Below, piece by piece: positions 1 to 5,953 of a stretch of 6,645 nucleotides of DNA (positions are counted from its first letter, which is position 1; every line of letters begins with the position of its first letter). The translations under genes and the position numbers were made by a program. Source of the stretch: Puniceicoccaceae bacterium (lineage in GTDB: Bacteria; Verrucomicrobiota; Verrucomicrobiia; Opitutales; Coraliomargaritaceae). The stretch covers positions 1 to 6,645 of the forward strand of contig PWZW01000213.1 in NCBI GenBank assembly GCA_003567255.1, given 5' to 3'. The notes beneath the pieces were generated by a model. It was given only the letters and a program-made list of their open reading frames with translations, made no database searches and was not told where the DNA came from.

Positions 1-1491
1 CGGAAAACGATGAGTGGCCAAGCTGCACGTCTCGGTATAGGCGAAGTCGTTATCGGAGACTTAGCCTACCCGCGTACATATCTGAAACGACTGAGCCAAG
101 TGACCCGGGAGGACCTTCAGGCAGCGGCTCAAGCACACCTTCAGCCAACCGTCGCCTCTTCAGTGCGGTTGATTCCCCAGGTGAGCAAAGAGCGCGCCAC
201 GAAAGAAGGCACGCTCAGCAAGGCGGCCCCCTTTGCCGAGCACCGCCTGTCCAATGGTATCAGAGTCCTCCTGCAAGCGGATAAAAGTCTGCCAAAAATT
301 CACGCGCTCGCCACTTTCCGGGCAGGTCCAGCCAAAGAAGCGGAAGATCAACGAGGCATCAGTACCCTTTTGAGCGCGCTCCTCACCAAAGACACCACGC
401 AGCGGAGCGCCGCAGAAGTTTCCGAGACGGCCGAAAGCCTGGGAGCCCGTTTTAGCTCGGCTTCAGGAAACAATTCTCTACTCCTTTCACTGGAAGTCTT
501 CCCTTTTGATTGGGCGGCAGGCTTGGACCTTTTTAGTGACGCACTTACCTCTTTGGAAATCCACGAAGCCACGTTTGAAAGAGAGCAAGCGGCTAAAATT
601 TCCGAACTTAAAGAAGCGGATGACGAAATTCTAGACTTTGGCTTCCGGCGCTTCCAAGAGACATTTTTCGAAGGGCATCCATTCTCCACACCCGCCGATG
701 GCAGCATTGAAGCACTTGAACACCTAAAAGCCGAAGATGTCGCTGAGTTCGGTCGCACCATCCTCCGACCGGAAAACTGTGTGCTGGCAGTGTCTGGAGA
801 TTTTGAGCCCGCAGACTTATTGACCACTCTCGAAAGCGCCCTGGGCGCCTTGGGAGACTCCGTGCGTCCGGGCACTGAGGCACCCGCGATACCCACCTTT
901 GGGACACCCGTCGCCACCGATGTATTTACCCATAAAGACCGTGAACAAGCTGTGGTTTTAGTTGGCTACCCGGATCCGGGTGCGAAATCATCCGACCAAA
1001 GTGCACTGGCCCGCGTGATGAACGAAGTATTCAGCGGTATGTCCAGCCGCTTGTTTGAGCAAGTCCGCGACACCCTGGGCCTCGCCTACTACGTAGCTTC
1101 GACTCGCCTGCTTTACCTCGATACCGGATCCTTTGTCTTTTACGCAGGAACTCACCCTGAAAAAGTCCCCGCCGTGCTCGCGGCTATTGAGGCGGAGATC
1201 ACCCGCGTCGCCCAAAATGGAGTCGATGCAGAGGAGCTGGAAGCGTGTAAGATGCGCCTCTTGGCAGGCAGGACACTGAGCCTTCAAGCAATCGGTGCGC
1301 GCGCCAAGCATGCCGCACTCAACGCCCTCTACGGTGAACCGGTTGACGATGAAGCCAGTTACGTTGCCGCTATTAAAGACGTCACCGCTGAAGCACTGAC
1401 AGCCTACGCCCGTGAACACTTCACTCCGGAAAAGCGCGTACGCGTGATCGCCGGACCCGGGACGGCAAGCGATTACTTCATCGCACCTTGA
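1..1491 (+). CDS. M16 family zinc metallopeptidase, C-terminal part (5' partial)
   Basis: The frame is open from the first base of the window, so the gene starts upstream; the ATG at position 10 lies inside a conserved domain and is unlikely to be the true start. The first 60 or so residues look like the end of one M16 module (ending near SVRLIPQ). A second M16 module begins around position 238 with the usual HRLSNGIRVLL-type strand. Where an active module would have HxxEH, this one reads GISTLLSALLTKDT (355-396), so both His and the Glu are replaced by Thr, Ser and Ala. The later M16 landmark FEQVRDTLGLAYYV is present near 1057-1098. This fits a fused two-module peptidase in which the visible half is the non-catalytic partner that helps enclose substrate; the active site would be in the unseen N-terminal half. 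Such proteins degrade peptides, often in the periplasm. The next gene starts 20 nt downstream. The family is sure; substrate and location are unknown. Confidence 0.9.
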   Translation, partial: RKTMSGQAARLGIGEVVIGDLAYPRTYLKRLSQVTREDLQAAAQAHLQPTVASSVRLIPQVSKERATKEGTLSKAAPFAEHRLSNGIRVLLQADKSLPKIHALATFRAGPAKEAEDQRGISTLLSALLTKDTTQRSAAEVSETAESLGARFSSASGNNSLLLSLEVFPFDWAAGLDLFSDALTSLEIHEATFEREQAAKISELKEADDEILDFGFRRFQETFFEGHPFSTPADGSIEALEHLKAEDVAEFGRTILRPENCVLAVSGDFEPADLLTTLESALGALGDSVRPGTEAPAIPTFGTPVATDVFTHKDREQAVVLVGYPDPGAKSSDQSALARVMNEVFSGMSSRLFEQVRDTLGLAYYVASTRLLYLDTGSFVFYAGTHPEKVPAVLAAIEAEITRVAQNGVDAEELEACKMRLLAGRTLSLQAIGARAKHAALNALYGEPVDDEASYVAAIKDVTAEALTAYAREHFTPEKRVRVIAGPGTASDYFIAP

Positions 1492-1511
1492 TCACCCACA
1501 CCCTTTTTAGG

Positions 1512-1985
1512 ATGAATAAAACGGCTTTTGTACTCGTCCTCTTCGGTGCTCTCGGGCTGGCGATCCTCTTCGTCACCATCTTTGTCCATGCTGATATTGA
1601 GCACCGTGACCGTATCTTACACGCCGAAACGGTATTGGCAGAACTCAACGAAGAAGCCTGGGCAATCCTCTATCAAGCGAGCGGACAGTTACTAAAAACC
1701 CGATGGCAAGGAAGCGAGGTGCTCATAGACAAGCACGAACTCCCGCCCCCCATCGCCGCCCTAAGACCCTACCAGGTAAGGCTTCGAAAGAATGAAGTTA
1801 GCCTCCAGTGGTCACGAAGCGCGGACGTCTTCGCGCTTTACTTGACCGCTCTATTTTCGGAGGATTATGGAGGTGGCCCTCTCGGAAATGTACGCACGCC
1901 CGGCATTTGGACTATCGACACTCGCGTCGACGACGAAGAAAGGCTGCGCTACCAGCCAGAGACACTACCCGTGCAACTCCCCTGA
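1512..1985 (+). CDS. Small membrane-anchored or exported protein of unknown function
   Basis: This 157-residue protein is not recognised. Residues 5-26 are a hydrophobic stretch after a short positively charged start (MNKTAFVLVL), so it is either a single N-terminal membrane anchor or a signal peptide; VHA at residues 25-27 would fit a signal peptidase I site. The rest is soluble, rich in charged residues, with a helical segment after the anchor (about residues 28-60), a PPPIAALRPY loop in the middle, and a Gly/Pro-rich C-terminal third. It most likely faces the periplasm. I chose the ATG at 1512 because it starts directly before the hydrophobic segment. The frame also allows a TTG at 1488 overlapping the M16 stop, which would add eight residues, but neither start has a clear Shine-Dalgarno sequence. 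Its position between the peptidase and an exporter suggests an envelope role, as an inference from context only. Confidence 0.72.
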   Translation: MNKTAFVLVLFGALGLAILFVTIFVHADIEHRDRILHAETVLAELNEEAWAILYQASGQLLKTRWQGSEVLIDKHELPPPIAALRPYQVRLRKNEVSLQWSRSADVFALYLTALFSEDYGGGPLGNVRTPGIWTIDTRVDDEERLRYQPETLPVQLP

Positions 1986-2127
1986 CAGGCGTCTCGCTTC
2001 AAGCAGCCGGAGGGGCCGGGGTTCAACAAAACGAACCTTTCCTATCCCTCCCGTGTCAGATTGACTAAAGACACCGTTCCCTGCGCTCCCTTTCCTCGCA
2101 ATCAGCTTTCCTCATCGAAAATCGATC
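1986..2127. other. Intergenic gap before the exporter genes
   Basis: These 142 bases separate the small membrane protein from the adaptor gene. A TTGACT hexamer at 2061-2066 resembles a -35 box, but no convincing -10 box follows at the normal distance, and there is no clear terminator hairpin with a T-run. Overlapping short reading frames on the plus strand here have no recognisable protein character. Read-through from the upstream genes is therefore possible but unproven. Confidence 0.4.
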
Positions 2128-3312
2128 ATGCCACGCTCCCGCCCATTCTACCTCCGACTTCCCTTTCTGATTATGGTCATTGCCCTCTGTGTGGTGGGAT
2201 ATTTCGTCTGGAATCACGTTCAGGAGGGCGAGCAGCGGGGGGTGGCGTTCACCTTTGTCGAAGTGGATGAGGGCTCACTGACCCAAAGCGTGCGGGCGAC
2301 TGGGAGCGTCAGTCCGGTTCGGGAAATTCAGGTAGGGAGCCAAATTTCAGGAATCATCGAGGAGCTTTTGGTCGATTTTAATTCTGAAGTTTCCAAGGGC
2401 CAGTTGATCGCTCGGCTTGATACAGCGACCTTTGACGCAAATGTGGCTCTGGCCGAAGCAGAGAAACGCTCCGCAGAAGCGGTCCTTGAACTCGCGCGTT
2501 TGCGGGAAGGCCGGTTGGCTTCCCTCCAGGAACGAAACATGACCTCGCAAGAGGAACTTGAACGGGCCACACTGGAACGTCGCCAAGCTGAATCGCAATT
2601 CGACATCCGCAAGGGTAACTTGGACAAGGCGCTACTCGAACTCGAACGCTGCTTCATTGTTTCTCCAACGGATGGTATCGTTATCTCTCGAAACGTCGAC
2701 GTCGGCCAAACCGTGGCTGCGAGCTTGAGCGCTCCTATCCTCTTCGAAATTGCTGACGACCTCACCCTCATGCAGATCATCACGAACGTTGCTGAGGCAG
2801 ATATCGGACGACTCGAAGTTGGCCAACGCGTTGAGTTTCGCGTGGATGCCTACCGCGAGATGACCTTTCCCGGAAAAGTTATCCAAATCAGAAACGCTCC
2901 ACAGGTTATTGATAACGTCGTGACTTACGACACAGTCGTCGCCGTGGATAATTCCGACCTCAAACTGAAGCCGGGCATGACGGCCGAGGTCTTTATCATA
3001 ACGGAAGAGGTTTCCGATACGCTAAGAGTACGCAATGCCGCCCTCCGTGCGCGGCTTCCCGCCAGCCTTCAACCAGATGAACCACGCCCTGCGGATACTT
3101 CGGAATCCGCCCGTCCCGTCTTTTTGATGACTCCGTCGGGAGAGCTCACCACCCGCTGGGTGGAGACAGGAATCAGTGATGGGATACATACCGAAATCCT
3201 CAGTGGACTCGCCGTCGGCGATCGCCTCGTTACCGGCCTCCAGCTCGATACCTCTTCGCGCAGTGGAGGCAGTGGCCGATCGCTCCTCGGCGGAAACCAA
3301 GCTCAATTTTGA
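2128..3312 (+). CDS. Periplasmic adaptor subunit of a MacAB-type exporter (HlyD/MacA family)
   Basis: This 394-residue membrane fusion protein should link the inner-membrane ABC permease encoded downstream to an outer-membrane channel. An N-terminal anchor spans about residues 10-28. Then come a first beta-barrel/lipoyl half (about 45-104, with GSQISGIIEELLVDFNSEVS), a coiled-coil hairpin (about 105-175), the second lipoyl half (SPTDGIVISRNVDVGQTV, from 179), the beta-barrel domain, and a MacA-like membrane-proximal domain ending in a Ser/Gly-rich tail. The hairpin tip contains R129, L133 and S140, the R-x3-L-x6-S spacing known from TolC-docking adaptors such as AcrA. Length is close to the usual MacA size. 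The ATG at 2128 is the first start after an in-frame TGA at 2062 and lies just before the anchor, but has no good Shine-Dalgarno. The ATPase gene follows at once. The adaptor could also be annotated as RND-type, but the ABC neighbours argue for MacA. Exported substrate unknown. Confidence 0.93.
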   Translation: MPRSRPFYLRLPFLIMVIALCVVGYFVWNHVQEGEQRGVAFTFVEVDEGSLTQSVRATGSVSPVREIQVGSQISGIIEELLVDFNSEVSKGQLIARLDTATFDANVALAEAEKRSAEAVLELARLREGRLASLQERNMTSQEELERATLERRQAESQFDIRKGNLDKALLELERCFIVSPTDGIVISRNVDVGQTVAASLSAPILFEIADDLTLMQIITNVAEADIGRLEVGQRVEFRVDAYREMTFPGKVIQIRNAPQVIDNVVTYDTVVAVDNSDLKLKPGMTAEVFIITEEVSDTLRVRNAALRARLPASLQPDEPRPADTSESARPVFLMTPSGELTTRWVETGISDGIHTEILSGLAVGDRLVTGLQLDTSSRSGGSGRSLLGGNQAQF

Positions 3313-3331
3313 CCCCCAACTCCGCGAGACT

Positions 3332-4162
3332 TTGAATCTGAACGATCAGAAATCGGAAAAACCAGAAGCCCCGCTCCTGAACGTCCGAGGCGTCTCCAAA
3401 ATTTATAAAACTGGGGGTGGTATCGGCGTCCATGCATTGAAAGGAGTCGATTTGAAAATTCACAAGCAAGAGTCCATCGCGCTGATGGGTTCAAGCGGCT
3501 CGGGAAAGTCCACCCTGATGAATATTCTCGGGTGTTTAGACCGCCCAAGTGCCGGGACATTTTATTTGGACGGGATCGACGTTTCTGACTTGGACCGCAA
3601 CGAACGCGCGAACCTCCGCAATCAAAAAATTGGCTTTGTTTTTCAAAATTTCCACCTCTTGTCCCGGACCTCCGCGAGAGAAAATGTGGAGATGCCCATG
3701 CTTTACCACCCTGAGCCGCTCTCCGCCCGGCAGATGCACGCACAAGCCATGGCCGCGCTTGAACGGGTAGGCTTGGCCGACCGCGCCGACCACGCCCCAA
3801 ATGAGCTCTCTGGAGGACAGCAACAACGGGTTGCCATTGCTCGCGCACTCGTCAATCAGCCCAAACTACTTTTGGCGGACGAACCAACGGGAAACCTCGA
3901 TACCCGCACCTCACTGGATATAATGGCACTGTTCCAAGCGCTCAACGCAGAAGGCCTGACTATTTTGCTGGTTACCCACGAGCCAGAGATTTGCGACTTC
4001 ATGAAGCGGACCCTTTTACTACGGGATGGACTGATCGCCAAAGATGAAACCAATGCGCAACTTCTCGACGCCGTCCGAGCAAAGGAAACCTTTGAAAGCG
4101 AAAACGAAGACACCCTTGCCGAGGAAATCGCGGCCCTTCAAGCGGAGGATGAATCCACATGA
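3332..4162 (+). CDS. ABC transporter ATP-binding protein (MacB/LolD type)
   Basis: This is the cytoplasmic ATPase that powers the permease encoded next. Counting from the TTG at 3332 (276 residues), Walker A is GSSGSGKST at 53-61, the Q-loop Gln is 105, the signature LSGGQQQR is 159-166, Walker B LLLADEP is 179-185 with D183/E184, and the H-loop His is 216. All catalytic elements are intact. The sequence has the IYKTGGG...HALKGVDL start and NLDTRTS D-loop region typical of the MacB/LolD/YknY group. After about residue 235 there is a 40-residue Glu/Asp-rich tail not needed for the core fold. The start is uncertain: the frame is open back to an ATG at 3176, but that would overlap the adaptor gene by 137 nt. 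TTG 3332 begins 19 nt after the adaptor stop and leaves a normal N-terminus. GTG 3272 has a GGAGG only 2 nt upstream, so it is less likely. In E. coli MacB, ATPase and permease are one protein; here they are separate. Confidence 0.92.
   Translation: MNLNDQKSEKPEAPLLNVRGVSKIYKTGGGIGVHALKGVDLKIHKQESIALMGSSGSGKSTLMNILGCLDRPSAGTFYLDGIDVSDLDRNERANLRNQKIGFVFQNFHLLSRTSARENVEMPMLYHPEPLSARQMHAQAMAALERVGLADRADHAPNELSGGQQQRVAIARALVNQPKLLLADEPTGNLDTRTSLDIMALFQALNAEGLTILLVTHEPEICDFMKRTLLLRDGLIAKDETNAQLLDAVRAKETFESENEDTLAEEIAALQAEDEST
4144..4148 (+). promoter_or_regulatory. Ribosome binding site of the permease gene
   Basis: GGAGG lies inside the last codons of the ATPase gene, 10 nt before the permease ATG. 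It supports the ATG at 4159 as the start and suggests coupled translation through the ATGA overlap. It is one of only two good Shine-Dalgarno sequences in the window. Confidence 0.6.
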
Positions 4163-5376
4163 ATTTCCTTATCATTCTCCGCATCGCAGCCCGTGCCATC
4201 CGGCGGAATCTACTTCGCTCCCTCCTCACCACCCTTGGCATCATCATAGGCGTCGCGGCGGTGATTACCATGGTCAGCCTGGGAGAAGGCGCCCGGGCCG
4301 AGGTAGAAGCTCAGGTAAATCGCCTGGGAGAGAACGTTGTCTTGGTTTTCCCCGGGAGTCGGCAACTGGGGGGCGTCAGTGTAGGCGGCGGCAGTGCAAA
4401 CACCCTGACCTCCCAAGATGCCACGGCCATCCGCGACGAAATTCCAGAGGTTATCGCCGCCAGCCCGGAGGTGCGCTCCCAGCGTCAGGTTATCTACGGA
4501 AATAGAAACTGGCGTACCCGCATTTACGGACAATCCGAAGATTATTTACAAATCAGGCAATGGCCGCTCGAGTCTGGTCGCATGTTTACGGCGGAGGAAC
4601 TCGCCCGCGCGGAGCAAGTAGCCGTCGTCGGACAGACCATCGTCGAGGAACTTTTTGAGGGGAGCAATCCAATTGGTGAAACCATCCGCGTCCGGGGTCT
4701 CCCTCTGACTGTGATCGGAATCCTTGAGCGGAGGGGCATGTCGCTTATGGGCTCGGTTCAGGATGACATCATCATCGTGCCCTACACCACCGGGTTTCAA
4801 AAGATCTCAGGCCGCAGCCATGCGATGGTGATCAATGTTCAGGTCTTCAGTGCAGAGTCCATGGAAATTGCCCAACTTAAAATCGCTGATCTGCTCAGAG
4901 AGCGTCATCGACTGGGCCCCGATCAGGAAGATGATTTCACCGTGCAAACGCAGGAGGAAATTGCTGCCACCGCTACCGCCACCTCTCGGGTGATGACTCT
5001 CCTGCTGGCCTCTATTGCCGGGGTTTCCATGCTTGTGGGTGGGATTGGGATTATGAACATCATGCTCGTCAGCGTTACCGAACGGACCAGAGAGATTGGT
5101 ATTCGCATGGCAATTGGCGCCCATGGAAAGGACATTTTGCTTCAATTTCTGGTCGAATCCGTCTTTCTCAGCGTTATTGGTGGCCTGGCCGGAATCGCTC
5201 TCGGTGCAGTCGCCACTCACTTTGTCGCCTCGGTTGGTGACTTTCCCGTTCAACTCTCCCAAATTGCAATCATTGCAGCCTTCTCTATCTCTGCCGCCAT
5301 CGGCATAACCTTTGGATTTTTTCCAGCCTGGAAAGCCTCCCGGCTTGATCCGATAAACGCCTTGCGCCACGAGTAG
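4159..5376 (+). CDS. ABC transporter permease, MacB/FtsX type
   Basis: This 405-residue inner-membrane protein forms the membrane part of the exporter. It has the MacB layout with four predicted membrane segments: one near residues 21-41, following a basic RAIRRNLLRS segment, then a large periplasmic MacB_PCD-type domain to about 270, then three more at about 279-305, 333-358 and 369-392. The loop TERTREIGIRMAIGA (307-321), which couples to the ATPase, is the hallmark of the FtsX/MacB/LolC family. The protein ends with the family-typical FPAWKASRLDPINALRHE. Length matches stand-alone MacB-like permeases. The ATG overlaps the ATPase stop by 4 nt (ATGA) and has a GGAGG upstream. Proteins of this family drive mechanotransmission rather than substrate passage through the membrane; the periplasmic domain would work with the adaptor. 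Exported substrate (macrolide, peptide, lipoprotein or other) cannot be told from the sequence. Confidence 0.95.
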   Translation: MNFLIILRIAARAIRRNLLRSLLTTLGIIIGVAAVITMVSLGEGARAEVEAQVNRLGENVVLVFPGSRQLGGVSVGGGSANTLTSQDATAIRDEIPEVIAASPEVRSQRQVIYGNRNWRTRIYGQSEDYLQIRQWPLESGRMFTAEELARAEQVAVVGQTIVEELFEGSNPIGETIRVRGLPLTVIGILERRGMSLMGSVQDDIIIVPYTTGFQKISGRSHAMVINVQVFSAESMEIAQLKIADLLRERHRLGPDQEDDFTVQTQEEIAATATATSRVMTLLLASIAGVSMLVGGIGIMNIMLVSVTERTREIGIRMAIGAHGKDILLQFLVESVFLSVIGGLAGIALGAVATHFVASVGDFPVQLSQIAIIAAFSISAAIGITFGFFPAWKASRLDPINALRHE

Positions 5377-5424
5377 AGCAGCCGTGCATAGAATGATTCA
5401 AGGCACCAGACAAAGCCGTGGCGC
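5377..5424. other. Convergent gap between permease and Rdx-like genes
   Basis: These 48 bases separate the two converging stop codons. No strong hairpin followed by a T-run was seen on either strand, only weak pairing such as GTGC with GCAC, so I cannot place a terminator. Transcripts from both sides may overlap. Confidence 0.4.
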
Positions 5425-5706
5425 TTAGCGGTCAGTATGTCCAAGGTCCCGATCCGGGTCGATGTGATCCCGTACCCTTTGCTTTAGCTCCTTTATTCCC
5501 GGAAAGCCCCCGTCGCGTTTTCGCTCCCAGATCAGTTGTTCATCCACGAAAACTTCGAAACGGCCCCCCTGCGCTTGGTCCGGAACCAACTCCAGGGCAG
5601 TGATGCTTCCCGTAAATGTTTGAAGGAGCTCCTGCGCATACCAGGCTGAGCGCAACAGCCAATTACACTTGGGGCAATATACAATCCGAATGCGGTAACT
5701 CGCCAT
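5425..5706 (-). CDS. SelT/SelW/SelH (Rdx) family thioredoxin-like protein
   Basis: This 93-residue cytoplasmic protein has the small thioredoxin-like fold of the Rdx family, presumed to do thiol redox chemistry. The evidence is the N-terminal strand followed by YCPKCNWLLRSAWYAQEL (C11 and C14, a CxxC with cysteine in both positions, so no selenocysteine is needed), the G-x-FEVFVD strand at 49-55, LIWERKRDGGFP at 58-69, and KELKQRVRDHIDP at 72-84, all in family order and at full length. I chose the ATG at 5704-5706; the same frame extends back to 5868, adding 54 residues, but these do not resemble the family and cover palindromic intergenic DNA. No Shine-Dalgarno is visible. It is convergent with the permease gene (48 nt apart) and divergent from dnaK. 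The family call is strong; the in vivo partner or reaction is unknown. Confidence 0.88.
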   Translation of the reverse strand: MASYRIRIVYCPKCNWLLRSAWYAQELLQTFTGSITALELVPDQAQGGRFEVFVDEQLIWERKRDGGFPGIKELKQRVRDHIDPDRDLGHTDR

Positions 5707-5714
5707 ACCAGGGC

Positions 5715-5744
5715 AGTATTGCCGTGCCAGTGCTCGAAGGTCAA
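5715..5744 (-). promoter_or_regulatory. Candidate promoter of the Rdx-like gene
   Basis: Read on the minus strand, TTGACC (5744 to 5739) and AATACT (5720 to 5715) form a sigma-70-like pair with an 18-nt spacer. The predicted transcript start would fall at or within a few bases of the ATG at 5706, implying a leaderless or nearly leaderless mRNA, which agrees with the missing Shine-Dalgarno. It is a motif match by eye only. Confidence 0.3.
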
Positions 5745-5783
5745 GACACCCCACGAGACAAGTGGACGGCCCCGGGACACGTC

Positions 5784-5817
5784 TGTCACACCTGAGCCAA
5801 AGCGAGCGAATGTGACA
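5784..5817. repeat. Inverted repeat TGTCACA/TGTGACA
   Basis: The 7-bp arms TGTCACA (5784-5790) and TGTGACA (5811-5817) are exact reverse complements separated by 20 nt. They lie between the two divergent genes. They could be half-sites of a regulator or chance; arm length is modest and no known operator is recognised. Confidence 0.4.
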
Positions 5818-5846
5818 CGGATATGCGCCAGCATGGCGCATATCTG
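5818..5846. repeat. Perfect hairpin-forming palindrome
   Basis: GATATGCGCCA (5820-5830) pairs perfectly with TGGCGCATATC (5834-5844) around a GCA loop; one more G-T and one C-G pair extend the stem to 13. It begins directly after the TGTGACA arm. No T-run follows on either strand, so it is not a standard rho-independent terminator. It could be an operator, a short interspersed palindromic element, or an RNA structure in a leader if transcription starts upstream of it. Confidence 0.6.
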
Positions 5847-5891
5847 CCGTAGTTGCCAAGCCACCCATCCCGGATTAACTTATTTAAATCA

Positions 5892-5920
5892 TTGCCCTTC
5901 ATGCGCTTGTATATTATTTA
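5892..5920 (+). promoter_or_regulatory. Candidate dnaK promoter
   Basis: TTGCCC (5892-5897) and TATTTA (5915-5920) are separated by 17 nt within an AT-rich patch that stands out from the surrounding DNA. A start near 5927 would give a leader of about 27 nt containing the Shine-Dalgarno. The -35 and -10 boxes are imperfect, and other hexamers in the same patch are possible. I saw no CIRCE element and no good sigma-32 site. Confidence 0.35.
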
Positions 5921-5943
5921 TAAATTTGGTCCCAGGGATGCTT

Positions 5944-5948
5944 AGAGG
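5944..5948 (+). promoter_or_regulatory. Ribosome binding site of dnaK
   Basis: AGAGG lies 5 nt before the ATG at 5954 and fixes the dnaK start together with the conserved N-terminus MGKIIGIDLGTTNSC. Confidence 0.6.
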
Positions 5949-5953
5949 TTGGC

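Noticed and set aside
10..12. ATG as the start of the M16 gene
   Set aside because: The frame is open to base 1 and the encoded residues right after it belong to the end of a first M16 module, so the gene is truncated by the window edge.
348..917. 189-residue minus-strand open frame
   Set aside because: Fully antisense to the conserved M16 gene, Ser/Arg-rich composition typical of a shadow frame, no recognisable domain.
1488..1511. TTG start for the small membrane protein, overlapping the M16 stop
   Set aside because: It adds eight residues before a well-formed anchor start at ATG 1512 and has no Shine-Dalgarno.
3303..3848. 181-residue minus-strand open frame
   Set aside because: Antisense to the ABC ATPase including Walker A; Arg/Gly-rich shadow.
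4807..5370. 187-residue minus-strand open frame
   Set aside because: Antisense to the permease's conserved C-terminal half; Asn/His/Gly-rich shadow composition.
5707..5868. 54-residue N-terminal extension of the Rdx-like protein
   Set aside because: Not like the family, and it runs through the palindromes and candidate promoter; the family N-terminus begins at the ATG at 5706.
5847..5953. CIRCE or sigma-32 heat-shock element upstream of dnaK
   Set aside because: No TTAGCACTC/GAGTGCTAA arms and no CCCCAT-type -10 at suitable spacing were found.
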